NCBI GenBank assembly: GCA_027016055.1
Contig: JALWBF010000048.1
Location: 1 to 13,007, forward strand
Direction of reading: 5' to 3'
Length of the DNA: 13,007 bases
Source: Archaeoglobaceae archaeon
GTDB lineage: Archaea; Halobacteriota; Archaeoglobi; Archaeoglobales; Archaeoglobaceae
Below the pieces are notes generated by a model. The model saw only the letters and a program-made list of their open reading frames with translations, was not told the DNA's origin and did not search any database. Position 1 is the stretch's first letter, and every line of letters begins with the position of its first letter. Positions 1 to 6,894 of the stretch are shown here, in pieces. A program made the position numbers and the translations under genes.

Positions 1-1211
1 TGGAAAGAACGGTTGAAGTAGAAGGAAACGAATTCGTGTTTCAGCAGAAGAGCGAAGTTGAGGTTAGAAAGCTTATTTACGATTATAAGAAGTGCGCGGG
101 ATGCGGAATATGCGTTTATGCATGCCCTGTTAATGCTATAGAGCTTCAGCCGGTTCACGACATAGCCTTGGGCTTGGAAATGCCTCCGATTATGATAGAT
201 CACACCAAATGCGTCTTCTGCGGGATATGCTTCGCATTCTGCCCTCTGAACGCATTCAGATTTATCATCGACGATTTCGAATTTAAGAAAGATCTAACTC
301 CTGCTTGCTTAATTGGAGAGGTTAAGAAATCTGAGAACTGCGTAAACTGTGCTATATGCTACAGAATCTGCCCTACGAATGCGATAGAGAGGAAAATCAG
401 GCTTAAGAGGGAGGATATTCCCGTTAGAAACGAAGGTATCAAGGGTTCGATCAGAATAGATGAGGAGAAGTGCAAGCTGTGTGGCACATGCGTGGAGTTC
501 TGCCAAGCTTTTAAGGCTATAGAAGGCGAAGGCTTGAAGCCTTTCGAGAAAATACTCATAGACGAATCCCAATGCGACTACTGCGAGCTTTGCGAAGATA
601 TCTGCCCGAATAAAGCGATAGAAGTTGAGGGAAAAAGAATAATGGAAGGAGAGATGCCCGATGTGGCTGAAGTCGTTATAGATTCCGATAGATGCATATT
701 CTGCGCGAGATGCGTTAAAGCATGTCCTTATGACGGCGTGGAAGTTAAAAAACCGATTTCTGGGAGAATATTACTTTACGAGGGGCTGCTTGATGGGAAG
801 TGCGATCTAACCGGCTGTAAAGCCTGCATTGCAATCTGCCCGACCGAAGCTTGGAGTATCGATGAAGGAAGACTCAGAGTAGATGAGGACATATGCATAT
901 TCTGCGGAGCCTGCAAGAACGCCTGCCATCAGAATTTGATAGCGATTAGAAGGGAGAAGATTGATGTCAGAAGGAACGAAACTCCGTGGACAGAAGGTTG
1001 GATGAAAGCAGTTGAAAGGATAATGCGTGAGAAGGTTGCGGAAGTGTCGGAAGAAACGGAGGAAATCAAAACGGAAACCAAAATCGAATTTGTGCCGGCA
1101 AAGAAACCGGAGATCGATGAAAAACTGCTGAGAAAGCTTGAGGAGATTGAGAAAAGGCTTGGGAATCCCAAAATTAGGAGGTCGATCGAATTCAGCAAGA
1201 CCTCACTTTAA
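1..1211 (+). CDS. fwdF: Polyferredoxin with eight [4Fe-4S] motifs, FwdF-like (5' partial)
   Basis: Electron-carrying polyferredoxin, probably the FwdF-type subunit that wires formylmethanofuran dehydrogenase to its electron donor in the cytoplasm. Counting from the GTG at 36, eight Cys clusters are visible: C20-C30, C59-C69, C102-C112, C146-C156, C180-C190, C220-C230, C256-C268 and C287-C297. Most are CxxCxxCxxxCP. Cluster 4 has Gln and cluster 8 has His in place of the last Pro, and cluster 7 is spaced C-x4-C-x2-C-x3-C. FwdF is known to carry eight clusters, which fits. The last 90 residues are charged, Glu/Lys-rich and free of Cys, probably helical. The frame is open to the left edge, and the GTG at 36 has no ribosome-binding site. 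The first two bases, TG, followed by GAA AGA ACG could be the end of the true start codon. No other fwd gene is visible, so a generic polyferredoxin remains possible. The 3' end overlaps the convergent radical SAM gene by 20 bp. Confidence 0.8.
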   Translation, partial: ERTVEVEGNEFVFQQKSEVEVRKLIYDYKKCAGCGICVYACPVNAIELQPVHDIALGLEMPPIMIDHTKCVFCGICFAFCPLNAFRFIIDDFEFKKDLTPACLIGEVKKSENCVNCAICYRICPTNAIERKIRLKREDIPVRNEGIKGSIRIDEEKCKLCGTCVEFCQAFKAIEGEGLKPFEKILIDESQCDYCELCEDICPNKAIEVEGKRIMEGEMPDVAEVVIDSDRCIFCARCVKACPYDGVEVKKPISGRILLYEGLLDGKCDLTGCKACIAICPTEAWSIDEGRLRVDEDICIFCGACKNACHQNLIAIRREKIDVRRNETPWTEGWMKAVERIMREKVAEVSEETEEIKTETKIEFVPAKKPEIDEKLLRKLEEIEKRLGNPKIRRSIEFSKTSL

Positions 1212-2580
1212 GCCTCTTCTTTACCAATATGCATCCCGGATCGGGCTTCATGTAGTCCCCGAAGTATGCGTAAGCCCTCGCCCTGCAACCTCCGCAGACG
1301 TATCTGTATTTGCATTCTCCGCATATCTCAAGTCTGTCCTTATCCCTCAAATCATTCAGGACTTCGTTTTCCTTCCAGAACGTTAGGAAGTCTTCTCCGC
1401 TCTCGAAATCCTTTATGTTCGCAAGTGTAAGCGGGAAGAAAACGCAAGGTTCTATGTTTCCGTTCGCTCTCATAGCTATATAAAATCTACCGCAACCGCA
1501 ACCGCCTATGAAGTCCGCAAGAACCTTCAGCTTTCCTTCTAAGTTGGAGTTGTAGAAGTGGGTCGGAACTATCGAGCTCTCCTCCTGCATCGCTATTCTT
1601 GCATAATATGGTGCAGTCGACATGAAGTTTATTCCGGTAGCCTTCAATCTCCTCCACAGCTCCTTCAGAAGCACCTCTCTTTCCTCTGCACTTAAATCCA
1701 TCTCGAAGTCTCCTCTGCCGACCGGAATGAAGTTGTAGAGCATGAACCACTGAACGCCGAGCTCCTCAGCCAAATCCATGACCTTCGTAATATCGTGATA
1801 GTTCAGCTTGGTTGCTGTCGTTGAGATGCATGTTATCAGCCCTTCTTCGACGCAGTTCTTTATGCCCTCGACGACCTTCTCGTATATTCCTTCTATACCT
1901 CTGAACCTCTCATGCGTCTCCTTGGTTCCATCCAAGCTTATTTGAACGAACCAGACCCCGCAATCCTTAAGCCTTCTAACGGTATCCTTCGTCAGCAAAG
2001 TTCCGTTCGTCGCTATAGAAACGAACATTCCGTAATCCTTAGCAGTTCTCGCCAAATCGAAGAAGTCCTTTCTTAGCAACGGTTCTCCTCCGCTGAAGGC
2101 TATCGCCGTAACTCCGGCATCGGCTAGAATCTTTAAAGCCTTCATCGCTTCCTCCTCGCTCAGCTCGTCCTTCCAAGGCTTTCCGGCAGTTGAATAGCAA
2201 TGCTTACATCTGAGGTTGCATCTATACGTCACATCCCAAACGATCAGAAACGGTGCTCCGGGAACGAAAGGTTTTCTGACCCCGAACTCGACTAACCCTC
2301 TAAGAACGCTTATGAATCCCCTCCTCCAGTATGCATCTCTGAGCCTTTCCTTAAGCAAATCTTCTTTCCCACCAAAAGCCTTTAATCCAACTTCTATGAG
2401 CTTCTTAAGGGCTTTGAATTCCAAACTGCTCAGCTCTTCATCGTAGGCGTATGCTTTCAAGTATTTATCGAGCTTGATAACACCATCTTTATCCTTTTTC
2501 AGACCATGCTTTATCGCCCTTTTCGTTACCGGATTCGATAAAACCAAGCTGAAGAACTCTATCATCGCATCCACGGTCAT
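1192..2580 (-). CDS. Radical SAM/SPASM domain protein (heme-biosynthesis or cofactor-maturase type)
   Basis: Radical S-adenosylmethionine enzyme of 462 residues with an auxiliary-cluster SPASM domain. The SAM-cluster motif CNLRCKHC has C121, C125 and C128; SGGEP (163-167) is the SAM-binding glycine motif. The C-terminal third has the SPASM cysteines C361, C363, C379, C420, C423, C429, C432 and C450, enough for extra [4Fe-4S] clusters. About 105 residues of basic, mostly helical sequence precede the radical SAM barrel. Relatives include AhbD/NirJ-type heme enzymes, tungsten-cofactor modifying proteins and peptide maturases; the substrate cannot be read from sequence. I chose ATG 2580 because AGGTG lies just before it; GTG 2586, GTG 2574 and ATG 2565 are alternatives, and the nearest TATA element would fit the later ones. 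It diverges from a winged-helix gene that may regulate it, and its 3' end overlaps the polyferredoxin gene. Confidence 0.85.
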   Translation of the reverse strand: MTVDAMIEFFSLVLSNPVTKRAIKHGLKKDKDGVIKLDKYLKAYAYDEELSSLEFKALKKLIEVGLKAFGGKEDLLKERLRDAYWRRGFISVLRGLVEFGVRKPFVPGAPFLIVWDVTYRCNLRCKHCYSTAGKPWKDELSEEEAMKALKILADAGVTAIAFSGGEPLLRKDFFDLARTAKDYGMFVSIATNGTLLTKDTVRRLKDCGVWFVQISLDGTKETHERFRGIEGIYEKVVEGIKNCVEEGLITCISTTATKLNYHDITKVMDLAEELGVQWFMLYNFIPVGRGDFEMDLSAEEREVLLKELWRRLKATGINFMSTAPYYARIAMQEESSIVPTHFYNSNLEGKLKVLADFIGGCGCGRFYIAMRANGNIEPCVFFPLTLANIKDFESGEDFLTFWKENEVLNDLRDKDRLEICGECKYRYVCGGCRARAYAYFGDYMKPDPGCILVKKRLKVRSC

Positions 2581-2588
2581 CACCACCT

Positions 2589-2646
2589 AAGGTTTTTATA
2601 ACCAGTTCAACCCATGAAGATTAGATTTCACAAGTTATAAACCTTT
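2589..2646. promoter_or_regulatory. Divergent promoter region with inverted TATA elements
   Basis: Each gene of the divergent pair has a TATA element with the same flank. Read toward the winged-helix gene it is GTTATAAACCTTT at 2634-2646; read on the minus strand toward the radical SAM gene it is GTTATAAAAACCTT at 2602-2589. Together they form an imperfect inverted repeat with a 31-bp spacer. The right-hand box lies about 31 nt before ATG 2666, which suits a leaderless or nearly leaderless transcript. The left-hand box is only about 21 nt before ATG 2580, so either a later start is used or the right-hand box also fires leftward. Promoter function is inference from archaeal spacing rules. Confidence 0.5.
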
Positions 2647-2655
2647 ACATCCTAC

Positions 2656-2661
2656 GGTGAT
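2656..2661 (+). promoter_or_regulatory. Shine-Dalgarno site deciding the start of the winged-helix gene
   Basis: GGTGAT matches the 3' end of archaeal 16S rRNA and sits 4 nt before ATG 2666. GTG 2657 and ATG 2660 overlap the site itself, so 2666 is the better start. Confidence 0.5.
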
Positions 2662-2665
2662 GGTT

Positions 2666-2977
2666 ATGGTGTTGGACACAATAAATTCGCTACTCAAACA
2701 GTTGCAGTTCAACAAATCGGAAATAGAGATTTACAAACTTTTGCTAAAGAAGGGAGAAATGACCGTAAGGGAAATCGCTGAAGAGCTACAGCTATCTACG
2801 AGAATAGTTCGCGAGAGATTGAAAAGGCTTGTGGAAGACGGCATAGTTAGGAGGAAGCTGATAGAAAGGGGATGGATCGGATACGTTTATTATGCGGAAG
2901 ATCCGGATAAGGTTGCCCAAGTCATTAAGAAGAAGCTGATTGAAATTGCCGGGATAATCGAGAGAATCAAATCGTGA
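2666..2977 (+). CDS. Small winged helix-turn-helix transcriptional regulator (TrmB/MarR-like)
   Basis: DNA-binding protein of 103 residues. An N-terminal helix (residues about 1-12) leads into a winged helix: LNKSEIEIYKLLL-type opening helix, then MTVREIAEELQLSTRIVRER (about 32-51) as the helix-turn-helix, then RLVEDGIVRRKL followed by a beta wing with a Tyr-rich strand (GYVYYAEDP). The C-terminal 20 residues form one more Lys/Ile-rich helix, probably for dimerisation. There is no ligand-binding domain, unlike full-length TrmB, and no metal-binding Cys motif. Start ATG 2666 is chosen from the GGTGAT site; two more upstream in-frame starts exist (2657, 2660). It is divergent from the radical SAM gene, so that gene and its own promoter are the likeliest targets. 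Immediately after the stop comes a GC-rich hairpin element. Confidence 0.75.
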   Translation: MVLDTINSLLKQLQFNKSEIEIYKLLLKKGEMTVREIAEELQLSTRIVRERLKRLVEDGIVRRKLIERGWIGYVYYAEDPDKVAQVIKKKLIEIAGIIERIKS

Positions 2978-3045
2978 GGGGGTGCCAAAAACGGATACAG
3001 CGGTGACGGCGGGGATCGTTATAACCGATGCCTATGGGCACCCCT
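2978..3045 (+). ncRNA. GC-rich structured element, candidate ncRNA or transcript-end hairpin
   Basis: Starts directly after the stop codon of the winged-helix gene. GGGGTGCC (2979-2986) pairs perfectly with GGCACCCC (3037-3044), with a G-U pair possible outside. Inside, either GGC/GCC (3008-3010 with 3030-3032) plus ATCG/CGAT (3015-3018 with 3026-3029) can form a hairpin with a TTATAAC loop, or CGG/CCG (2992-2994 with 3025-3027) plus a longer imperfect stem. By my count 41 of the 67 bases from 2978 to 3044 are G or C, about 61 percent, inside clearly AT-richer surroundings. GC-rich islands between genes of hyperthermophiles often mark structured RNAs. No known family fits: no ACA box, no box C/D pair, no riboswitch core. 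The strand is not certain; it could also be a terminator between convergent genes. Confidence 0.35.
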
Positions 3046-3135
3046 TATGATAGTGAAATTCAATAATAGATAAATGTTACGGTGATTATCGTCGAAAGCT
3101 ACACCCCTAATACCCAAGCCACTGAAGTATAATCA
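3046..3135. other. Gap between the structured element and the end of top6B
   Basis: Ninety AT-rich bases with no open frame. A GTGATTA at 3082-3088 and CTGA at 3122-3125 are weakly like boxes C and D, but inner C'/D' boxes are missing. On the minus strand TTTTAAT just after the Topo VI-B stop may help end that transcript. Confidence 0.4.
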
Positions 3136-4944
3136 TTAAAACGTGGAAACTTCAGCCCCGCTTACAATTTCTTCGTCCAATCCTTCCACTATCGGCTTTC
3201 TGTTAATGATCCTTTTGCATCTGTATTCGAGCTCGATCTCTTCATCTGGCATAAGCTCAACGTTCCACACAACCGTTGAATACGTCGATGATTGGATAAC
3301 ATCAGCATTAGCTTCAACTTCACCTTCGCACATCTCGTAAACCTTAAAAGATCTCTTAGCTTTTGAGTAATTGGAAATTCTGAGCTTTATCCTATCGCCT
3401 TCGGCAATCCTTTCAAAGTGAACCTTGCCCATGATCCTCGCAACAATTCTATCCGCATCGATCGGCTCTTTACCCAAAACTTCACACACCTTCCTTGCCA
3501 GCAGTGGAATGATCTTAAGCAAAGCCTCCTCCTTCTTTTTCCTCTTCTGCAACTTCTGCTTTCTTTCAATGTATTCTTTCAGCTTCCTACCAACCTCCTG
3601 CAGAGCCAGTTTAACCTCTTCGAATATCTCGGGAATTCCCGCAATAGCTTCCTTCGATTCGGATGTATACGGTATGTTCGTCGATGCCAAGTGAATTAAG
3701 ATAACCGCAGGAGCGTTGGGCAGCTCGTTTTTACTCTGCTGCAATCCGTAGGCCTTCCAGTTAACGCTTTCCACAGCTTTAGTTAAAGCGCAACCTCCCT
3801 GCTGATACAGCAGCGGAATCTTGTTCGCGAATCGGAGGACATCCATTCTATCGCTCTTAATGCTGCCTCCATATGCTATGCCGACTTCGACCAAGAAAGG
3901 ATGCCCGGAGTAAACCTTGGGCTTTCTCGTGATCGCGTAGACGAATTCCGCTTTGAACTCCTTCATCAAACTCTTCATTATCAGATCCGCTCCTATCGGA
4001 GAAAGGCAGTCCGTCGGAGGTGGTAGAAGCTGGACTTCCCCGAAAGCGTTCAGCAATCTTAACGCTTGCTCTCTGCTCAGCGAGCGTGGATTTTCCCTTC
4101 CGTTGAATCCGGCTTTGGCTATTATCTCATCCGCAATCTTATCGCCAATTCGAACGAACTCCTCCTTTAAAAACTTCTTCAGATTGCTCGCCCTTGTCGT
4201 TCTTAGCATAGCCAGGAGAGTTCCCAGCTCTATTCCGTGCGGATGCGGCTTTATCTCCTTCGGAATCCTCGGCAGCTCGTTGCTTACCCTTTCGAATTCA
4301 TGAATCGTTCCATCAGGCTCTATGAACGTTATTTTGGCATGCGGATTAACTATGGATGTCTGCCTCAAGTATTCGTAAACGCTCTGCCTTCTTTCCCTAA
4401 CGTAACTACCGACCATTTCGAGCTCAACCCTCGTTCCGTGGGGACGATGCCATTCGATTAAGCTTTCGCTTATAACTTCGGGTTCGTTCCTTTTCGTATC
4501 GATCATTATCTCCATTCTGCATGCCTTCTCTTTCGGAGAAGTCTTCGAAATTATAACTGCCGGTTTTCCGGTTGTAAGCTGAGCATAAAGAACCGCTGAA
4601 CTAATTCCGAGCCCCTGCTGACCCCTCGTCTGCTTTATAGAATGAAATCTCGATCCGTAAAGGAGTTTTCCGAAGATCTTGGGAATTTGATGTCTAACTA
4701 TTCCCGGTCCGTTATCTTCAACTACTACCCTATAAACGGATCTGTCGATCTTGGCGATTCTGACCATTATGTCGGGCAAAATTCCCGCTTCCTCCGTCGC
4801 ATCGAGGGCGTTATCCACTGCTTCTTTAACGCACGTAACGAGTGCTTTGGCTGGATTCGAATATCCCAATATGTGCTTGTTCTTCTCGAAGAATTCCGCA
4901 ATGCTGATTTCCTTAAGCTTCTTAGCCAGCTCCTCCGCTATCAT
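3136..4944 (-). CDS. top6B: Type IIB DNA topoisomerase VI, subunit B (ATPase)
   Basis: ATP-operated clamp subunit of topoisomerase VI, which works with subunit A to pass one DNA duplex through another. The GHKL/Bergerat ATP site is complete: EAVDNALDA (41-49) with the base Glu41 and Asn45, DNGPG (77-81), and GQQGLG (108-113). A helix-two-turn-helix-like segment follows (about 235-300), then the transducer domain with WKAYG and KEAIA (431-435), probably bearing the switch lysine that contacts the nucleotide. A Lys-rich helix (about 450-475) leads to a C-terminal beta domain (about 515-602) resembling the Ig-like extension known from the Methanosarcina enzyme; at 602 residues it is longer than the roughly 530-residue Sulfolobus protein. 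The start ATG overlaps the stop of the upstream RAM gene (ATGA) and has GGAGAT just before it. Subunit A is not in the window. Confidence 0.96.
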   Translation of the reverse strand: MIAEELAKKLKEISIAEFFEKNKHILGYSNPAKALVTCVKEAVDNALDATEEAGILPDIMVRIAKIDRSVYRVVVEDNGPGIVRHQIPKIFGKLLYGSRFHSIKQTRGQQGLGISSAVLYAQLTTGKPAVIISKTSPKEKACRMEIMIDTKRNEPEVISESLIEWHRPHGTRVELEMVGSYVRERRQSVYEYLRQTSIVNPHAKITFIEPDGTIHEFERVSNELPRIPKEIKPHPHGIELGTLLAMLRTTRASNLKKFLKEEFVRIGDKIADEIIAKAGFNGRENPRSLSREQALRLLNAFGEVQLLPPPTDCLSPIGADLIMKSLMKEFKAEFVYAITRKPKVYSGHPFLVEVGIAYGGSIKSDRMDVLRFANKIPLLYQQGGCALTKAVESVNWKAYGLQQSKNELPNAPAVILIHLASTNIPYTSESKEAIAGIPEIFEEVKLALQEVGRKLKEYIERKQKLQKRKKKEEALLKIIPLLARKVCEVLGKEPIDADRIVARIMGKVHFERIAEGDRIKLRISNYSKAKRSFKVYEMCEGEVEANADVIQSSTYSTVVWNVELMPDEEIELEYRCKRIINRKPIVEGLDEEIVSGAEVSTF

Positions 4945-5174
4945 GATATCTCCGCACCGACAACAGTTTGAGTCTTCGTGACACCGGCTATTCCTCTGAT
5001 TTCATCCACCGTCTTATTTAGCTCTGAGAGACTGTTTGCCTGAATTATCACAACAAAATCGAACTCTCCGAAAACGTGGTATATCTCCCTAACGTTCTTT
5101 ATCTTCTTTATCGCGTTGTATACATCCTTCTCCTTTCCCGGCTGAACGTTTACCATGGTAACGCCGATGACCAT
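4941..5174 (-). CDS. Stand-alone Lrp/AsnC ligand-binding (RAM) domain protein
   Basis: Protein of 77 residues made of a single AsnC-type effector-binding domain with a beta-alpha-beta-beta-alpha-beta pattern: MVIGVTMVNVQPGKEKDVYN opens strand 1 and helix 1, then the conserved VYHVFGEFDFVVII-like stretch (about 33-45 here begins with IYHV), then helix 2 and a final strand TKTQTVVGAEIS. The helix-turn-helix domain of full Lrp proteins is absent, and no such domain lies upstream in frame. Members of this small family form ring-shaped oligomers and bind amino acids or act as partners for full Lrp proteins. It is the first gene of a two-gene unit: its TGA stop overlaps the ATG of the Topo VI-B gene. 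A TATA element ends about 21 nt before the start, so translation is probably leaderless. Confidence 0.85.
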   Translation of the reverse strand: MVIGVTMVNVQPGKEKDVYNAIKKIKNVREIYHVFGEFDFVVIIQANSLSELNKTVDEIRGIAGVTKTQTVVGAEIS

Positions 5175-5194
5175 GATTTACATTTTGCTTCGAT

Positions 5195-5206
5195 TTTTTA
5201 TAAATC
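5195..5206 (-). promoter_or_regulatory. TATA box of the RAM-top6B unit
   Basis: On the minus strand the sequence ATTTATAAAAAA is a strong archaeal TATA box. Its centre lies about 26 nt before the ATG at 5174, predicting a transcript that starts at or next to that codon. There is no Shine-Dalgarno site, which agrees. Confidence 0.55.
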
Positions 5207-5220
5207 TTGTCGATTCGATT

Positions 5221-6894
5221 TTACATCATGATTATCCTTCCCAATATCGAAGCTAAAGCGAATTGAAAGATAATAATTGAGAAAAATAGGTAAATTGCTT
5301 TTTCACCCATGCTTCTGAACGCCAAATCAACCAATTCGAAGAACCTCTTTCCCATAACCTTCACTTCCACTTCGTTGCATCCATAGCTTATAACATCGCA
5401 GTTCTCAAGCCTTAGATTTTCAAATACATCCTTCAAAAACTCGAACACAACCCTTCGATCCTCTTCATCCGCTCCAACCGGTTTGTAACCTATTTTCGGC
5501 GATATTCCGGTTTTTGAATGGTTGTCTGTTGAGATCACGGTAACCTTCACACCGAAATCTTCGCAAAATTTCTCGATCTCATTTCTAAAACTCAGATCGA
5601 CGTTGTTTCCGTCGAGCATCAATATAGCATGCTTCTCATCCCCGTAATCTAAAATCAGAATTGCGATGTATCCGCAAATATTCTTGGTCTCCGCTCTAAT
5701 TCGTTTAAAGAAGTATTTCAGATTAGCCTTGTCAGTTTTAACCTTCTTCGACCTTTCGATCAGATCCTTCACTTCCTTAATATGGTCTTCGGTAACTTCG
5801 AAATTCGATCTGTGCGCGCTGTGGGCTTCAACGAGCATAACATCCCTTCCAGCTATTTCGTTCAGCTCAAAGGGGAGATCGTCAGTTTCATTCTTGCCGA
5901 TCAATATCATGAGTCTAATTTTTTCAAACGGGAAAACCCTTAAGATATACAGATTTCCTTCTATTTCGAACGGCTTTTCAGCTTTAAGCTCTGCACCATC
6001 GCATTTAACGGCTGAAACTATCCTTTCAACGTTATCTTCATCTACGGGATTTAACTCGTGTCCCACGGCTGTATGAAGGAAAATTGAGTTTTCTATCGAG
6101 CTCAGGATTCGATGAACCAATTTAGCTCCGCCGATGTTCCTCATAGGTCCGGGATGGAAGGATGTTGAGATCAGTTTAGCTTTGCCTATTCTCAGACACT
6201 TGACCCATCCCCTAAAACAAACTCCCACTTTTCTGAGTTCCTTCTCAAAGTATTCCGCATCGCAGGTAAGCCAAAAAAGAAGAAAAGCCTTCAGAAATCT
6301 TTTAACGTTAAAGAACTCGAAATTCTTGTCGAGGTATTTTATGAATAGATAACCCAAAACCGAACCGACTGAAGCCGTTGCAACGTATCCCAAAGTTCTG
6401 TGAGGTGCCTGAAAAGAGAAGTAATAAGATACGGGATATAGCAGAATTGATAGAATCAAAGAAGCAACGGCACATCTAAATTCTGAAGATTCCGAAATGA
6501 AGTAAAAGGAAACTGTAAGCAAAGCTGTAATTGAAGCGGGAGCTAAAACGACGAGATCTCCGCCGAAAATGTGGACAGATAAAATATCAAAAAGCTCGAT
6601 AAAAGTAAGAACGGTCATCACGAAGAACAGGCATCTCCTCTTGTTAACTGCAAGCTTCAAAAATTTCTGATATATTAGCAAAGCGGTAAGCGTAATCAAG
6701 CTTAAAAAGAGATATCTCATGCCGAAGAATGAGCTTCTTCCATTTAAAATCGATGCAAGGACTATGGAAATCACTATGATGCACGCAGATACCAACTCCT
6801 TCGGTGTGCTGAAAAGCTTCGAGTAGAATTTTTCCATCAGAGATACGTCCATTGCTTCCATGGCTCTGGCTGGGAATATAACTCTTGCATTCAC
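5221..6894 (-). CDS. DUF2070 family membrane protein with conserved His/Asp motifs
   Basis: Archaeal membrane protein of 557 residues, function unknown. Six hydrophobic segments lie in the N-terminal part (about 34-51, 60-78, 88-108, 113-134, 141-161, 168-187). A soluble domain of about 330 residues follows, and a last membrane helix ends the protein (about 533-553). The soluble part has motifs that look like a metal or catalytic centre: HPGP (247-250), GHELNP (279-284 region), EAHSAH (356-361), LDGNNVD (427-433) and TDNHS (456-460). The pattern of His, Asp and Asn suggests a hydrolase, but that is inference. The start used is GTG 6894, which overlaps the mutase stop as GTGA; ATG 6861 and ATG 6852 are alternatives without ribosome-binding sites. 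Translation is probably coupled to the phosphoglycerate mutase gene. The domain faces either the cytoplasm or the outside; six preceding segments favour the same side as the N-terminus. Confidence 0.75.
   Translation of the reverse strand: MNARVIFPARAMEAMDVSLMEKFYSKLFSTPKELVSACIIVISIVLASILNGRSSFFGMRYLFLSLITLTALLIYQKFLKLAVNKRRCLFFVMTVLTFIELFDILSVHIFGGDLVVLAPASITALLTVSFYFISESSEFRCAVASLILSILLYPVSYYFSFQAPHRTLGYVATASVGSVLGYLFIKYLDKNFEFFNVKRFLKAFLLFWLTCDAEYFEKELRKVGVCFRGWVKCLRIGKAKLISTSFHPGPMRNIGGAKLVHRILSSIENSIFLHTAVGHELNPVDEDNVERIVSAVKCDGAELKAEKPFEIEGNLYILRVFPFEKIRLMILIGKNETDDLPFELNEIAGRDVMLVEAHSAHRSNFEVTEDHIKEVKDLIERSKKVKTDKANLKYFFKRIRAETKNICGYIAILILDYGDEKHAILMLDGNNVDLSFRNEIEKFCEDFGVKVTVISTDNHSKTGISPKIGYKPVGADEEDRRVVFEFLKDVFENLRLENCDVISYGCNEVEVKVMGKRFFELVDLAFRSMGEKAIYLFFSIIIFQFALASILGRIIMM

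Noticed and set aside
36..38. GTG 36 as the true start of the polyferredoxin
   Set aside because: The frame stays open to the left edge with plausible protein sequence and there is no ribosome-binding site before this GTG; the gene is treated as 5' partial.
2979..3044. Possible TPP or fluoride riboswitch (GGGGTGCC start; GATGCCTA string)
   Set aside because: The CTGAGA and GCGTAGGGA-type core of TPP riboswitches is missing, and the two-hairpin pseudoknot layout of fluoride riboswitches cannot be formed. No thiamine or fluoride gene follows.
2966..3060. Terminal inverted repeats of a small transposable element
   Set aside because: The 8-bp arms have no flanking target duplication that I can see, and the content is a GC-rich foldable sequence rather than a transposon remnant.
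3082..3125. Box C/D guide RNA (GTGATTA ... CTGA)
   Set aside because: The C box has a mismatch at an essential position and there are no recognisable inner D' and C' boxes.
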